From contig CAVWEX010000007.1 of NCBI GenBank assembly GCA_963754125.1, positions 310,001 to 374,000 on the forward strand: a DNA stretch of 64,000 nucleotides. The letters run 5' to 3'. Positions 25,678-35,434 of the stretch are shown piece after piece (the stretch's first letter is position 1; each line of letters starts with the position of its first letter). This DNA comes from RPQJ01 sp963754125 (GTDB lineage: Bacteria > Pseudomonadota > Gammaproteobacteria > Steroidobacterales > Steroidobacteraceae). The position numbers and the translations under genes are program-made. The notes beneath the pieces are model-generated. The model saw only the letters and a program-made list of their open reading frames with translations. It was not told where the DNA came from and ran no database searches.

Positions 25678-26226
25678 CTAGATCACCGGCACCCTGGAGC
25701 GCTCGCGTACCGCTCCGTCGGTGCTGCGCTCGCGGCGTTCCTTCTCGAGCTTCTTGCGGATGCGGCTGCGCTTGAGCTCGGAGAGGTAGTCCACGAACAG
25801 CTTGCCCTCCAGGTGATCCATCTCGTGCTGTATGCACACGGCCAGCAGGCCGTCGGCCTCGAGCTCGAAGGGCTTGCCGTCGCGATCGAGTGCCCGGACG
25901 ACGACCCGTTCGGAGCGCGTGTTCAGCTTGTCGAAGATCCCAGGCACCGACAGGCAGCCTTCCTCGGCCTCGGTCTTGCCCTCCCGCTCGATGATCTCCG
26001 GGTTGACGAAGGCCAGCGGCTGGTTCTGCTCGCGCGTGACGTCGGCGACCAGTACGCGCTTGTGGACGTTGACCTGCGTGGCGGCCAGTCCAACCCCGGG
26101 GGCCGCATACATGGTCTCGAGCATGTCGTCGATCAGCGTGCGGATCGAGTCGTCCACCGCGGCGACGGGCACGGCACGCGTGCGCAGCCGGGGATCCGGG
26201 TATTCGAGGATGGTGAGCTTCGCCAT
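25678..26226 (-). CDS. def: Peptide deformylase
   Basis: The product is 182 residues with the three deformylase motifs: G-V-G-L-A-A-T-Q, E-G-C-L-S-V-P-G and Q-H-E-M-D-H-L-E-G. The cysteine of the second and the two histidines of the third bind the catalytic metal. It removes the N-formyl group from nascent proteins. I start at the ATG at 26226, which gives the normal M-A-K-L-T-I-L-E-Y opening; 20 in-frame codons upstream show no similarity. First gene of the minus-strand operon def-fmt-rsmB-DUF4390-ntrY-ntrX; it diverges from the LysM gene. Confidence 0.96.
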   Translation of the reverse strand: MAKLTILEYPDPRLRTRAVPVAAVDDSIRTLIDDMLETMYAAPGVGLAATQVNVHKRVLVADVTREQNQPLAFVNPEIIEREGKTEAEEGCLSVPGIFDKLNTRSERVVVRALDRDGKPFELEADGLLAVCIQHEMDHLEGKLFVDYLSELKRSRIRKKLEKERRERSTDGAVRERSRVPVI

Positions 26227-26398
26227 TCGTTTGAATTTGCTGCTAAAGTTAAGTCGCGCTTGAGATTGTGCACCGTCGCAGGGCACTACCGCCGTCCCGG
26301 AAACCGCTCCGACTGAGACGTGGTCGGCAGCCGGGCCAGGCCGCGGCGGATTATAAGGCGGCGGTCACCCACCCCGACAGCCGATGGAGATTTAAGGG

Positions 26399-27641
26399 AT
26401 GGATCGTAGCCTGCGTCTCGCAATCAGCTCTTCGGGCGGCCGCCGTTCCTGGATCCGGGCCGCTGCCGTCGCCGCCGCCGTGACAGCCCTCGGGCTGACG
26501 CTCGGCACTGCCGTCCCTGAACCCGCCCGGGCGCAGGCATCCGGGCACGTCGATGTCGGTCCCGCTCGCGCCCGACGCGCCCCAGCAGTACGTCGTCAAG
26601 AAAGGCGACACACTCTGGGACATCGCCGGAGTGTTCCTGCGCGACCCGTGGTACTGGCCCGAGATCTGGTACGTCAACCCCGAAATCCAGAATCCGCACC
26701 TGATCTACCCGGGTGACGTGCTGAACCTCGTGTGGGTGGACGGCCGCCCGCGCGTCACGGTCGCGAGCAGCGGTGCCACGCGGCTCTCGCCCCAGGTGCG
26801 CGCCGAGCCGCTCAAGGACGCGATCCGCGCCATCCCCTACGACCTGCTCATGGATTTCGTCGGCCGGCCCAGCCTGCTCGACCGGTCGCAGGTCCGCAAC
26901 CAGCCCCACGTGGTCGGCATGCGCGACCGCCACCTCATCGGCTCCACACAGAACGAGGTCTACGCCCAGGGCCTCGGCGAGCCGGCCGTGGGGAGTCGGT
27001 TCACCCTGGTGAACGTGGGCGAGGAGCTGCGCGACCCGGACGACAACGACCTGCTCGGATACATGGGTCATCACGTCGGCACCGCCGAGGTGATCCAGAC
27101 CTCCGGCGCCGTGGTGCCGGGCGCGACTTCGATCCGCAAGATGCAGCGCGAGGACGAGCTCACCCACCTGCGAGTGCTCGAGACCGGCCGCGAGATCCTC
27201 CCGGGCGACAAGCTGTTCCCGACCGAGGCCGACGTCGGCGAGGACTTCGTGCTCTCGGCCCCGGCCAACGAGGACGTGATCGGGCAGGTCATCGCCGTGG
27301 TGGACGGCGTGTACGTCGCCGGGCGCTACCAGGTGCTGGCGTTCAATCGCGGCAAGCGCCACGGGCTCGCACCCGGCAACGCACTCGGCGTGTTCGACCG
27401 GGGCATGGAGGTCCGCGACAGCTTCGGCGCCGGCACGGGCTGGCTGTCTCCCGCAGTGAATTACCGCCGGATTCGCCTGCCCGACGAGCGCAGCGCCACC
27501 GTGCTGCTGTTTCGCGTGTACGACCGCATGAGCTACGGGCTCGTGGTCGAATCGTCGCAGACGATCCGACTCGGCGACTTCGTCGCACATCCCCGCTACG
27601 GTCACCGCGAGGCCGGGCGCGAGAACTATTTCGTCCGCTGA
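26399..27641 (+). CDS. Exported LysM-domain protein upstream of dprA (frameshifted here)
   Basis: With one extra base removed at about 26558 the product is 413 residues. The first 45 residues are a long signal peptide with an Ala/Val core and an A-R-A-Q-A cleavage region. A LysM domain follows directly (Y-V-V-K-K-G-D-T-L-W-D-I-A to D-V-L-N-L-V), which binds peptidoglycan glycan chains. The remaining 300 residues form repeated beta-rich units, some with H-V-G-T-A-E-V and V-A-G-R-Y-Q-V-L. This exported LysM protein is often found in front of dprA in gammaproteobacteria; its role is unproven. It diverges from def. Confidence 0.82.
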
Positions 27642-27720
27642 CCGCGCGCCGCGCGGAATTCAGCGAACGCACGCGATTCGCACGGGCCCGCCGGCGGCTT
27701 TGCCGGTAGTCTCGGGGGTC

Positions 27721-28825
27721 ATGGACGACCCCAGACCGTGGCTCACGCTGGCCCGCGTGCCAGGCCTGCACGCGGGGCACTTAAGCCCCGATTCCGACCC
27801 GCTTGCGCTCGCCGCCGAATCGCGCGGCGCGCTCGCGAGGCCTCGGGTTCGGCGACGCCGCGATCGGCGCACTGCGCCATCCGGACGGCGATGCGCTCGC
27901 CCGGGACGAGGCGTGGCTCGCGGCTGCGAATCGCCGGCTCGTCGTCTGGGGCTCGCCAGATTACCCGCCGCTGCTCGCCACGATCGCCGACGCTCCGCTG
28001 GTGCTGTTCGTCGAGGGTACGGCAGCGGCGCTGTCCCTGCCCCAGCTCGCGATCGTGGGCAGTCGCAACCCGACGCAACTCGGCCGCGATACCGCCCAGC
28101 AGTTCGCAGAGCACCTCGCCGCCGCCGGGCTCGCGATCACCAGCGGGCTCGCGCTCGGGATCGACGGCGCGGCGCACCGCGGTGCGCTCGCGGCCGGCGG
28201 GCGCACCGTCGCCGTGCTCGGCTGCGGCCTCGATGTCGTGTACCCGCGCGAGCACGCCGGTCTCGCGGCTGAGATCGCGGCGTCCGGTGCACTGGTCTCC
28301 GAGATGCCGACCGGCACGCCGCCGCTGCGGCATCATTTCCCGCGCCGCAACCGCCTCATCAGCGGGCTCTCCGTCGGCACGCTCGTCGTGGAGGCCGCGC
28401 TGCAGAGCGGCTCGCTCATCACGGCGCGGCTGGCGTCCGAGCAGGGTCGCGAGGTGTTCGCCATCCCGGGCTCGATCCACAACCCGATGGCGCGCGGCTG
28501 CCACCGCCTGATCCGCCAGGGCGCGAAGCTGGTGGAGACCGCGGATGACATATTCACCGAGCTCGGCGCACTGCTCGCAGGCCTGCGGGCGGGTGCGCAC
28601 GTCGAAGCGCCTGACGTGCAAGAGGATTCCGGCCCCGCGTTGGACAAGGACTACGAAATCCTGTTAGATGCGCTCGGCTTCGCGCCGGCCGGCATCGACA
28701 CGCTCGTCGCGCGCACCGGGTTCGCGACCGACGTGATCGCGTCGATGCTGCTCATCCTCGAGCTCGATGGACGAGTGGCCCAGCAACCCGGCGGACTGTA
28801 CTGCCGGCGACTGGCGGGGAAGTGA
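27721..28825 (+). CDS. dprA: DNA processing protein DprA (Smf) (frameshifted here)
   Basis: With one extra base removed at about 27838 the product is 367 residues. The N-terminal W-L-T-L-A-R-V-P-G-L segment is the small helical domain. The Rossmann domain carries A-I-V-G-S-R, S-G-L-A-L-G-I-D-G-A-A-H-R-G-A-L and A-V-L-G-C-G-L-D-V-V-Y-P, then F-P-R-R-N-R-L-I-S-G-L-S and G-S-L-I-T-A-R-L-A. A C-terminal winged helix (to about 365) completes the DprA layout. DprA loads RecA on incoming single-stranded DNA in natural transformation. The stop is three bases before smg, so the two are co-transcribed. Confidence 0.92.
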
Positions 28826-28828
28826 GGA

Positions 28829-29311
28829 ATGAAGGAAGGCGTTCTCGACATCCTGATCTACCTGTTCGAGAACTACTTCGACGGCGAGCTGGACGAGGGC
28901 GACGAGCCCGACCGCGACACCCTGAAGCAGGAACTCGAGCACGCGGGCTTTCCCGCCGGCGAGGTCGAGCGCGCGCTGTGCTGGCTCGAGGACCTCGCGG
29001 CCGATCCGACCCGCAACAGCGGCCCGTCCGCGGGACGCGGGGCGATCCGGGTGTTCGGCGCGCTGGAGCAGGCCCGGCTCGACACCGATTGCCGCGGCTT
29101 CCTCGTGCACCTCGAGAACGTCGGCATCCTCTCGCCCGAGCAGCGGGAGCTGGTGATCGACCGGCTGATGGCGCTCGAGGGCGACGACATCGACCTCGAG
29201 AAGCTCAAGTGGGTGGTGCTGATGGTGCTGTTCAGCCAGCCCGGCCAGGAGACCGCGTTCGCGCGCATGGAAGACCTCGTGTTCGAGGAGCGGCCGGCGG
29301 TGGTGCATTGA
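28829..29311 (+). CDS. smg: Smg family protein (DUF494)
   Basis: The product is 160 residues, acidic and mainly helical, with the family opening K-E-G-V-L-D-I-L-I-Y-L-F-E-N-Y and an E-K-L-K-W-V-V-L-M-V-L-F near the end. Smg/DUF494 proteins sit between dprA and topA in many gammaproteobacteria. Their molecular role is not established; the dprA linkage suggests DNA processing or topology. The start lies three bases after the dprA stop. Confidence 0.92.
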   Translation: MKEGVLDILIYLFENYFDGELDEGDEPDRDTLKQELEHAGFPAGEVERALCWLEDLAADPTRNSGPSAGRGAIRVFGALEQARLDTDCRGFLVHLENVGILSPEQRELVIDRLMALEGDDIDLEKLKWVVLMVLFSQPGQETAFARMEDLVFEERPAVVH

Positions 29312-29396
29312 GGCCCGCCCGGGCGACGCCCGACACCGATGCCGCGGCCCACCGCGGCATGATCGTTTTTGGGGTACGCGAAATTTTGCAGGGAAC

Positions 29397-31859
29397 ATGA
29401 CCAGGAACCTCGTCATCGTCGAGTCGCCGGCCAAGGCCAAGACCATCAAGAAGTACCTCGGCAAGGACTTCGAGGTGATGGCCTCCTACGGCCACGTGCG
29501 CGACCTCGTGCCCAAGGAAGGCGCTGTCGATCCCACGCGCCGCTTCGCGATGCGCTGGGAAGTCATCGACAAGAACCGCAAGCACGTCGACGCCATCGCG
29601 CGGGCGATGAAGAAGGCCGACGCGCTGTACCTCTCGACCGATCCGGATCGCGAGGGCGAGGCGATCTCCTGGCACCTCTACGAGATCCTGAAGGAATCCG
29701 GCGCGCTCGAGGGCAAGGAGATCCACCGCAGCGTGTTCTACGAGATCACGAAGAACGCGGTGCAGGAAGCCATCGACCAGCCGCGCGCAGATCGCCGACG
29801 AGCTGGTGAAGGCCTACCTCGCGCGCCGTGCGCTCGACTTCCTCGTGGGCTTCAACCTCTCGCCGCTGCTGTGGAAGAAGGCCGGCCTGTCGGGCGCCTC
29901 CGCCGGGCGCGTGCAGAGCCCGGCGCTGCGCATGATCTGCGAGCGCGAGGCCGAGATCGCGGCCTTCGTGCCGCGCGAGTACTGGACCCTGGACGCCGAG
30001 GCCGAGAAGGCGGGCCAGGCGTTCGGCGCGCGCCTCGTCGAGTTCGGCGGCACCAAGGTCGAGCAGTTCACCATCACCAACGGCCCGCGCGCGGAGGAAG
30101 TCCGGCGCGCGCTGGAGCAGGCGGCCGGCGGGAACCTGACCGTCGCCAACGTCGAGAAGAAGCAGCGCAAGCGCAATCCGTCGCCGCCCTTCACGACCTC
30201 CACGCTGCAGCAGGAGGCCTCCCGCAAGCTCGGCTTCGGCGCGCAGCGCACCATGCGCACCGCGCAGCGGCTCTACGAGGGCGTCGATTTCGGCGAGGGC
30301 CCGGTCGGCCTCATCACCTACATGCGCACCGACTCGGTGAGCCTCGCCGGCGAGGCCATCGCCGACCTCCGCAAGTCGATCGCGCGCATCTACGGCGCCG
30401 AGGCCGTGCCGTCCTCGCCGCGCCAGTACCGCACCAAGTCGAAGAACGCCCAGGAGGCCCACGAGGCGATCCGCCCGACCTCTGCGGCGCGCACGCCCGA
30501 GCAGCTCGCCGGCAAGCTCGACCCGGAGCAGCACAAGCTCTACACGCTCATCTGGCGGCGCGCGGTGGCGAGCCAGATGGAGGCGGCGGTGTTCGACACC
30601 GTGGCCGTGGACCTCGCCGCGGCGCCGGCAACACCTTCCGCGCCAACGGCTCGACGCTGGTCTCGCCCGGCTTCCTCGCCGTCTACCGCGAGAGCGTGGA
30701 CGACGCCACGCTCGACGACGAGGACGACCGCCGCCTGCCGGCGCTCGAGAAGGGCGACCGCGTGAAGCTGCTGTCGATCAAGCCCGAGCAGCACTTCACC
30801 GAGCCGCCGCCGCGCTTCTCGGAGGCGAGCCTGGTCAAGGCGCTCGAGGAATACGGCATCGGCCGTCCCTCGACCTACGCCAGCATCATCCAGACGCTGC
30901 TGTTCAAGAAGTACTGCGAGCTCGTCAGCCGGCGCTTCGTGCCGACCGACCTCGGCAAGATCGTCAACCGCTTCCTCACCGGCAACTTCGAGCGTTACGT
31001 CGACTTCGGCTTCACCGCCGCGATGGAGGACGAGCTCGACAACATCTCGCGCGGCGAGGAGGAATGGGTGCCGGTGCTCGAGCGCTTCTGGAGCGGTCTC
31101 AAGAAGCAGATCGACGACGTCGAGGAGAACGTCACGCGCTCCGACGTCGCCATGGCGCGCGACATCGGCGTGGACCCGGTGTCGGGCCGGCCGGTGAGCG
31201 TGCGCTACGGCAAGTACGGCGCGTTCGCGCAGATCGGAACGCGCGAGGACACCGAGAAGCCGAAGTTCGCGAGCCTGCGCCCCGGCCAGCACATGGACGG
31301 CCTCACGCTCGAGGAGGCGCTCGAACTCTTCAAGCTGCCGCGCACGCTCGGGACCATGCCGGACGGCCAGCCGATCCGCGTGGCCGTGGGCCGGTTCGGG
31401 CCCTACGCGCAGTTCGGCACGAAGAGCTACGTGTCGCTCAAGGCCGAGGACGATCCCTACACCGTCACGCTCGAGCGCGCGCTCGCGCTCATCCACGAGA
31501 AGCAGCAGATCGAGGCGAACCGCGTGATCCGCGAGTTCCCCGCGGCCGGCGTGCAGGTGCTGAACGGCCGCTACGGCCCGTACATCACCGACGGCAAGAA
31601 GAACGGCAAGATCCCGAAGGACCGCGACCCGAAGTCCCTGACCCTCGAGGAGTGCCAGGCGCTGATTGCCGCGGCGCCGGAGCGCAAGGGCCGCTGGGCG
31701 AAGAAGTCGGCGCCGGCAAAGACCGCCAAGTCGAAGGCCAAGGGCAAGGCCAGTACGGAGGGCGCGAGCGAGGGCAATGCAGTCGTGCCGGTGCCCAGGA
31801 AGAAGGCCCCGGCGAAAAAGAAGAAGACGGCCGCCAAAGCCGTAAAAAAGACGGCCTGA
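29397..31859 (+). CDS. topA: DNA topoisomerase I (type IA; two compensating frameshifts in this sequence)
   Basis: Removing one base at 29787 and adding one at about 30620 gives 820 residues. The Toprim domain has I-V-E-S-P-A-K-A-K-T-I and D-P-D-R-E-G-E-A-I-S-W-H. The catalytic Tyr lies in L-I-T-Y-M-R-T-D-S. Downstream are E-A-H-E-A-I-R-P-T and E-Y-G-I-G-R-P-S-T-Y-A. The C-terminal third contains repeated R-Y-G-x-Y-G units without zinc-finger cysteines, and a Lys/Ala-rich tail, similar to the Xanthomonas form. It relaxes negative supercoils. The gene is essential in most bacteria, so the two shifts are most likely sequencing errors. Confidence 0.93.
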   Translation: MTRNLVIVESPAKAKTIKKYLGKDFEVMASYGHVRDLVPKEGAVDPTRRFAMRWEVIDKNRKHVDAIARAMKKADALYLSTDPDREGEAISWHLYEILKESGALEGKEIHRSVFYEITKNAVQEAIDQPRADRRRAGEGLPRAPCARLPRGLQPLAAAVEEGRPVGRLRRARAEPGAAHDLRARGRDRGLRAARVLDPGRRGREGGPGVRRAPRRVRRHQGRAVHHHQRPARGGSPARAGAGGRREPDRRQRREEAAQAQSVAALHDLHAAAGGLPQARLRRAAHHAHRAAALRGRRFRRGPGRPHHLHAHRLGEPRRRGHRRPPQVDRAHLRRRGRAVLAAPVPHQVEERPGGPRGDPPDLCGAHARAARRQARPGAAQALHAHLAARGGEPDGGGGVRHRGRGPRRGAGNTFRANGSTLVSPGFLAVYRESVDDATLDDEDDRRLPALEKGDRVKLLSIKPEQHFTEPPPRFSEASLVKALEEYGIGRPSTYASIIQTLLFKKYCELVSRRFVPTDLGKIVNRFLTGNFERYVDFGFTAAMEDELDNISRGEEEWVPVLERFWSGLKKQIDDVEENVTRSDVAMARDIGVDPVSGRPVSVRYGKYGAFAQIGTREDTEKPKFASLRPGQHMDGLTLEEALELFKLPRTLGTMPDGQPIRVAVGRFGPYAQFGTKSYVSLKAEDDPYTVTLERALALIHEKQQIEANRVIREFPAAGVQVLNGRYGPYITDGKKNGKIPKDRDPKSLTLEECQALIAAAPERKGRWAKKSAPAKTAKSKAKGKASTEGASEGNAVVPVPRKKAPAKKKKTAAKAVKKTA

Positions 31860-31899
31860 TTTCATCCCCGCCTCGTCGCCGCTGGCTGGCCGCACGCGC

Positions 31900-32829
31900 A
31901 TGAACACCGCCGTCCCCTCCACCGCCGCCGTCATCGCCTACCTCCGCTCGCTGCACGACTCGATCACGGGCGCGCTCGAGCGGGCCGACGGCGGTGCGGG
32001 CTTCCGCCGCGACCGCTGGGAGCGTCCCGAGGGCGGCGGCGGCGAGAGCCGCGTGCTGCGCGAGGGCGCCGTGTTCGAGCAGGCCGGCATCAACTTCTCG
32101 CACGTCAAGGGCGGCAAGCTGCCCGCCTCCGCGACGGCGCAGCGCCCCGACCTCGCCGGCGCGAGCTTCGAGGCCACGGGCGTGTCGCTGGTGATCCACC
32201 CGCGCAACCCGTACGTGCCCACCTCGCACGCCAACGTGCGCTACTTCGTCGCGATCAAGGACGGGGAGCCGGCCGCATGGTGGTTCGGCGGCGGCTTCGA
32301 CCTCACGCCCTACTACCCGTTCGAGGAGGACGTGCTGCACTGGCACCGCACGGCCAAGGCCGCCTGCGACCCGTTCGGTCCCGAGGTCTATGCGAAGTAC
32401 AAGGACTGGTGCGATCGGTACTTTTTCCTGAAGCACCGTAACGAGACGCGCGGTGCGGGCGGCCTCTTCTTCGACGACCTCAACGAGTGGGGCTTCGAGA
32501 GGAGCTTCGAGTTCATGCGCAGCGTGGGCGATCACTACGTGCCGGGCTACCTGCCGATCGTCGAGAAGCGCAAGGACACGCCGTACGGCGAGCGCGAGCG
32601 GAATTTCCAGCTGTATCGCCGCGGCCGGTATGTCGAGTTCAACCTCGTGTACGACCGCGGCACGATCTTCGGCCTGCAGACCGGTGGCCGCATCGAGTCG
32701 ATCCTGATGTCGCTGCCGCCGCTGGTGCGCTGGGAGTACGACTACCGGCCTGAGCCGGGCACGCCCGAGGCGCGGCTGTATGCGGATTTCCTGCGACCGC
32801 GGGACTGGCTCGGCGAATCCACGACCTGA
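31900..32829 (+). CDS. hemF: Aerobic coproporphyrinogen III oxidase
   Basis: The product is 309 residues, the usual HemF length. Family signatures are visible: H-P-R-N-P-Y-V-P-T-S-H-A-N-V-R, W-W-F-G-G-G-F-D-L-T-P-Y-Y, K-H-R-N-E-T-R-G-A-G-G-L-F-F-D-D-L and E-F-N-L-V-Y-D-R-G-T. The enzyme uses O2 to convert coproporphyrinogen III to protoporphyrinogen IX in haem synthesis. It follows topA after 40 bases. An O2-dependent enzyme fits the aerobic-respiratory gene content of the window. Confidence 0.97.
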   Translation: MNTAVPSTAAVIAYLRSLHDSITGALERADGGAGFRRDRWERPEGGGGESRVLREGAVFEQAGINFSHVKGGKLPASATAQRPDLAGASFEATGVSLVIHPRNPYVPTSHANVRYFVAIKDGEPAAWWFGGGFDLTPYYPFEEDVLHWHRTAKAACDPFGPEVYAKYKDWCDRYFFLKHRNETRGAGGLFFDDLNEWGFERSFEFMRSVGDHYVPGYLPIVEKRKDTPYGERERNFQLYRRGRYVEFNLVYDRGTIFGLQTGGRIESILMSLPPLVRWEYDYRPEPGTPEARLYADFLRPRDWLGESTT

Positions 32830-32839
32830 GGCCGCCGCC

Positions 32840-33262
32840 TCAGAATGCCGCCTCGCCGACGGGATCCGCCGAGCGCCCCGCCGGGCACAGCACGAAGTAG
32901 CCGCGCCGGCTCGCGTGGTAGTCCAGCACCTGCTCACCCGCGCGCACGCGGATCCGGTAGCCCGGCACCGGCGCCATCGTGTAGTTCACCCCGGGCTCCG
33001 CGCAGCCGATCGAGCCGTCCGCCCAGGTCACCGCTTCGGCACGCTCGACTGCAAGTTCAGGCTGCCTGAGGCCGGTCCGCTTCGCAGCGTCCGCCATCAC
33101 CGCCTCGGTCACGGACTCCAGGGTCGGATTCATCGGTCTCTCCGGCGGGGAACCTGCGGGCGGCCCGCTCGGCGCGGTCGGGGCGGTCGGTCCGGAAATC
33201 GCAGCACAGGCCGCGAGCAGCATTGCCAGCCCGGCACCGATTGCGGAAGTAGCTCGTCTCAT
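32840..33262 (-). CDS. Hypothetical lipoprotein with a W-x-D-G-S-x-G-C motif
   Basis: The product is 140 residues. It opens with a lipoprotein-type signal (M-L-L-A-A-C-A) and a Pro-rich linker. The C-terminal 80 residues hold V-T-W-A-D-G-S-I-G-C-A-E-P-G, then V-P-G-Y-R-I-R-V, an L-D-Y-H strand and a second Cys in F-V-L-C-P. This motif set occurs in small exported proteins of unknown function across proteobacteria; the two cysteines could form a disulfide. I start at the ATG at 33262. It is convergent with hemF and divergent from rlmJ, so it is transcribed alone. Confidence 0.7.
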   Translation of the reverse strand: MRRATSAIGAGLAMLLAACAAISGPTAPTAPSGPPAGSPPERPMNPTLESVTEAVMADAAKRTGLRQPELAVERAEAVTWADGSIGCAEPGVNYTMAPVPGYRIRVRAGEQVLDYHASRRGYFVLCPAGRSADPVGEAAF

Positions 33263-33296
33263 GTGCGGGGCCTCCCCGTGCAGTAACCTGTCCACC

Positions 33297-34148
33297 ATGA
33301 ACTACCGCCACGCCTACCACGCCGGCAACTTCGCGGACGTTCTCAAGCATGTCGTGCTGATCATGCTCGTCGAGCACCTGAAGAAGAAGCCCGCGCCGTT
33401 CTTCTACCTCGACACGCACGCCGGGCGCGGCCGCTACGACCTGAGCGAGGCGCAGGCGCAGCGCAGCGGCGAGTACAAGGAGGGCATCGGCCGGCTGCTC
33501 GAGGCGCGCGCGGCCTCGCTGCCGCCCGAGGTCGCGGCCTACGTCGCGCTGGTGCGCGACTCCGCGGGCAAGGGTCACAGCGCCATCACGGCCTATCCAG
33601 GCTCGCCCCTGCTCGTGGCGCGCCTGCGGCGCCCGGACGACCGCATGGTGCTGATGGAGACCCTGCCCAAGGAAGCCTCCGCGCTCGAGGCGGCGCTCGG
33701 CCGGCAGCGGCAGGTGTCCGTGATCGAGGGCGACGGCTACGCCGCGCTCAAGGCGCAGCTGCCGCCGCGCGAAAAGCGCGGGCTGGTGCTGATCGACCCG
33801 CCGTACGAGTCCGACCTCGAGTTCGACCGCGTGCTCGCCGGCCTCGAGCTCGCGCACGAACGCTGGCCGATGGGCACGTACTGCGTCTGGTACCCGCTCA
33901 CCGATCGCGCAGGACCGGTGCGCTTCCACCGCGCGCTCGAACGTTCCGGAATCCGCCGCGTGCTCGACGTACGCCTCGGCGTGCTGCCCCCCGACGCGCA
34001 GGTGGGCATGGCCGGCGCCGGGCTCGTGATCGTCAACCCGCCGTGGCAGCTCGACGAGCGGCTCAAGGAGCTGCTGCCGCAGCTGCACCGGCTGCTGTCG
34101 CCGGAGGGCACGGGCTCGACGAGCGTGGAGTGGCTGGTGCCGGAGTAG
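33297..34148 (+). CDS. rlmJ: 23S rRNA (adenine-2030-N6)-methyltransferase RlmJ
   Basis: The product is 283 residues, starting M-N-Y-R-H-A-Y-H-A-G-N-F-A-D-V-x-K-H as in the family. The catalytic tetrapeptide D-P-P-Y appears in V-L-I-D-P-P-Y-E, typical of N6-adenine methyltransferases. A Y-L-D-T-H-A-G-x-G segment near residue 40 is the SAM site. RlmJ modifies A2030 of 23S rRNA. The ATG at 33297 is chosen because the conserved N-terminus begins there. Confidence 0.95.
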   Translation: MNYRHAYHAGNFADVLKHVVLIMLVEHLKKKPAPFFYLDTHAGRGRYDLSEAQAQRSGEYKEGIGRLLEARAASLPPEVAAYVALVRDSAGKGHSAITAYPGSPLLVARLRRPDDRMVLMETLPKEASALEAALGRQRQVSVIEGDGYAALKAQLPPREKRGLVLIDPPYESDLEFDRVLAGLELAHERWPMGTYCVWYPLTDRAGPVRFHRALERSGIRRVLDVRLGVLPPDAQVGMAGAGLVIVNPPWQLDERLKELLPQLHRLLSPEGTGSTSVEWLVPE

Positions 34149-34158
34149 CGGGGCCCGA

Positions 34159-34750
34159 TCACTTCAGCTGCTTGCAGGCCTTGTAGCGAAAGCAGCCGAC
34201 CACGTGATCGTTGACCATCCCGGTCGCCTGCATGTGGGCGTACATGATGGTCGAGCCGACGAACTTGAAGCCGCGCTTCTTCAGGTCCTTGCTGAGCGCA
34301 TCGGACTCGGCGCTCGTCGCCGGCACCTGCTTCATGTCGCGTCCAGCGGTTGACGATCGGCCGGCCGCCGACGAAGGACCACAGGTGGGCATCGAGGCTG
34401 CCGAGTTCGTCCTGCAGCTTCAGCACCGCCTTCGCGTTGCCGATCGTGGACTCGATCTTGAGCCGGTTGCGCACGATGCCGGGGAACAGCATCAGCTTCT
34501 CGACCCGACGCTTGTCGAAGCGCGCCACGCGCTCGGCGTCGAAGTCCGCGAAGGCCTCGCGATAGCCCTCGCGCTTGTTGAGGATCGTGGACCAGCTCAG
34601 GCCCGCCTGCGCGCCCTCGAGCACCAGGAACTCGAACTGCCTGCGGTCGTCGTGCACCGGCACGCCCCACTCCTCGTCGTGGTAGCGGACGTAGGCCTCG
34701 GTCATGCCTGCGTAGGACCACGCGCAGCGGACGGGCGGCTTCACAGCCAC
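34159..34750 (-). CDS. tag: DNA-3-methyladenine glycosylase I (frameshifted here)
   Basis: With one extra base removed at about 34342 the product is 196 residues. The first frame gives R-C-A-W, Y-H-D-E-E-W-G-V-P and E-G-A-Q-A-G-L-S-W, the second S-D-A-L-S-K-D-L-K-K-R-G-F-K-F-V-G and N-D-H-V-V-G-C. The Cys and His near both ends are the structural zinc ligands of Tag. It excises 3-methyladenine from alkylated DNA. The start is a GTG at 34750; a second GTG at 34744 overlaps the upstream stop by four bases and is equally possible. Confidence 0.9.
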
Positions 34751-35434
34751 TCCACCGCCGCCAGCACGTCGGCGGTCACCTGGCCGAGTTCAGCCTCGGC
34801 GGCCCCGATCACCGCGATGCTGCCCGGGCCGGCGGGCACGATCCGGCCCGCAAAGCCCTGCTCGTCGAAGCGCTCGGGTCCGGTCGGCCGCTCGTTGCGC
34901 AGCACCATCACGGTCACGGGCCCGCCGTCGGTCTGCACGACGAGGTGCGGCACGCGGCGGCCACGAAAAACGCAGGTGTTGGCGTAGGAGACCGTACCGA
35001 TCTGCGGGCGCAGGCGGATGCCGCCCCGCTCGAGCACCTTGCCGAGCACGCTTTCGTCCTCCGGCCGCTGCGTGACGACCAGTGCCTCGGGCTCGTGACC
35101 GAGGTGCTCGATCAGGTCCCGGGCGAGCGAGTTCCGGGGACCGCCGACCCAGAGCAGCGTGCCCGACCAGGACGCCGCCCAGGATGCTGGCCGCCAGCGC
35201 CAGCCAGCGGCGGCGATCGAGGCCTGCGACCGACGCGGCCGGGCCGGCTCCGGCGGAACCCGGAGCGGGCACCGGCACCTCGAGCGCCGCGAGGATGCGC
35301 GCGTCGAGCGCGCGCAGCTGGCGCAGGTGCTCGGCGCAGCGCGGGCACGCCTCGGCGTGGGACCGGGCCGCGGCGTCGAGCTGCTGTGGATCGGCGCCGG
35401 CGATCCGGCGGAACTGCAGGCAGTCCATGGTCAT
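34741..35434 (-). CDS. DUF3379 family protein, putative anti-sigma partner (frameshifted here)
   Basis: With one extra base removed near 35163 the product is 230 residues. The N-terminus has a zinc-finger-like pattern, M-D-C-L-Q-F-R-R, then H-A-E-A-C-P-R-C-A, as in anti-sigma factors. A hydrophobic segment at about residues 70-90 would span the membrane. The second frame supplies H-E-P-E-A-L, Y-A-N-T-C and V-P-H-L-V-V-Q-T-D-G-G-P-V-T-V-M-V-L, the DUF3379 core. It is encoded directly after an ECF sigma factor, which argues for a membrane-bound regulator of that factor. This role is inferred from position and the Cys pattern. Confidence 0.78.

Noticed and set aside
20577..25775. A 1732-residue antisense frame opposite ntrY-DUF4390-rsmB-fmt, and a similar one at 5285-8332 opposite polA.
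   Set aside because: High GC removes stops from antisense frames. Composition is His/Arg/Gly/Ala-rich with no domain, and the sense genes are certain.
29787..30620. Programmed frameshifting in topA (and aroE, dprA, tag).
   Set aside because: No slippery heptamer or stimulatory structure, several unrelated genes are affected, and relatives encode these proteins in one frame.
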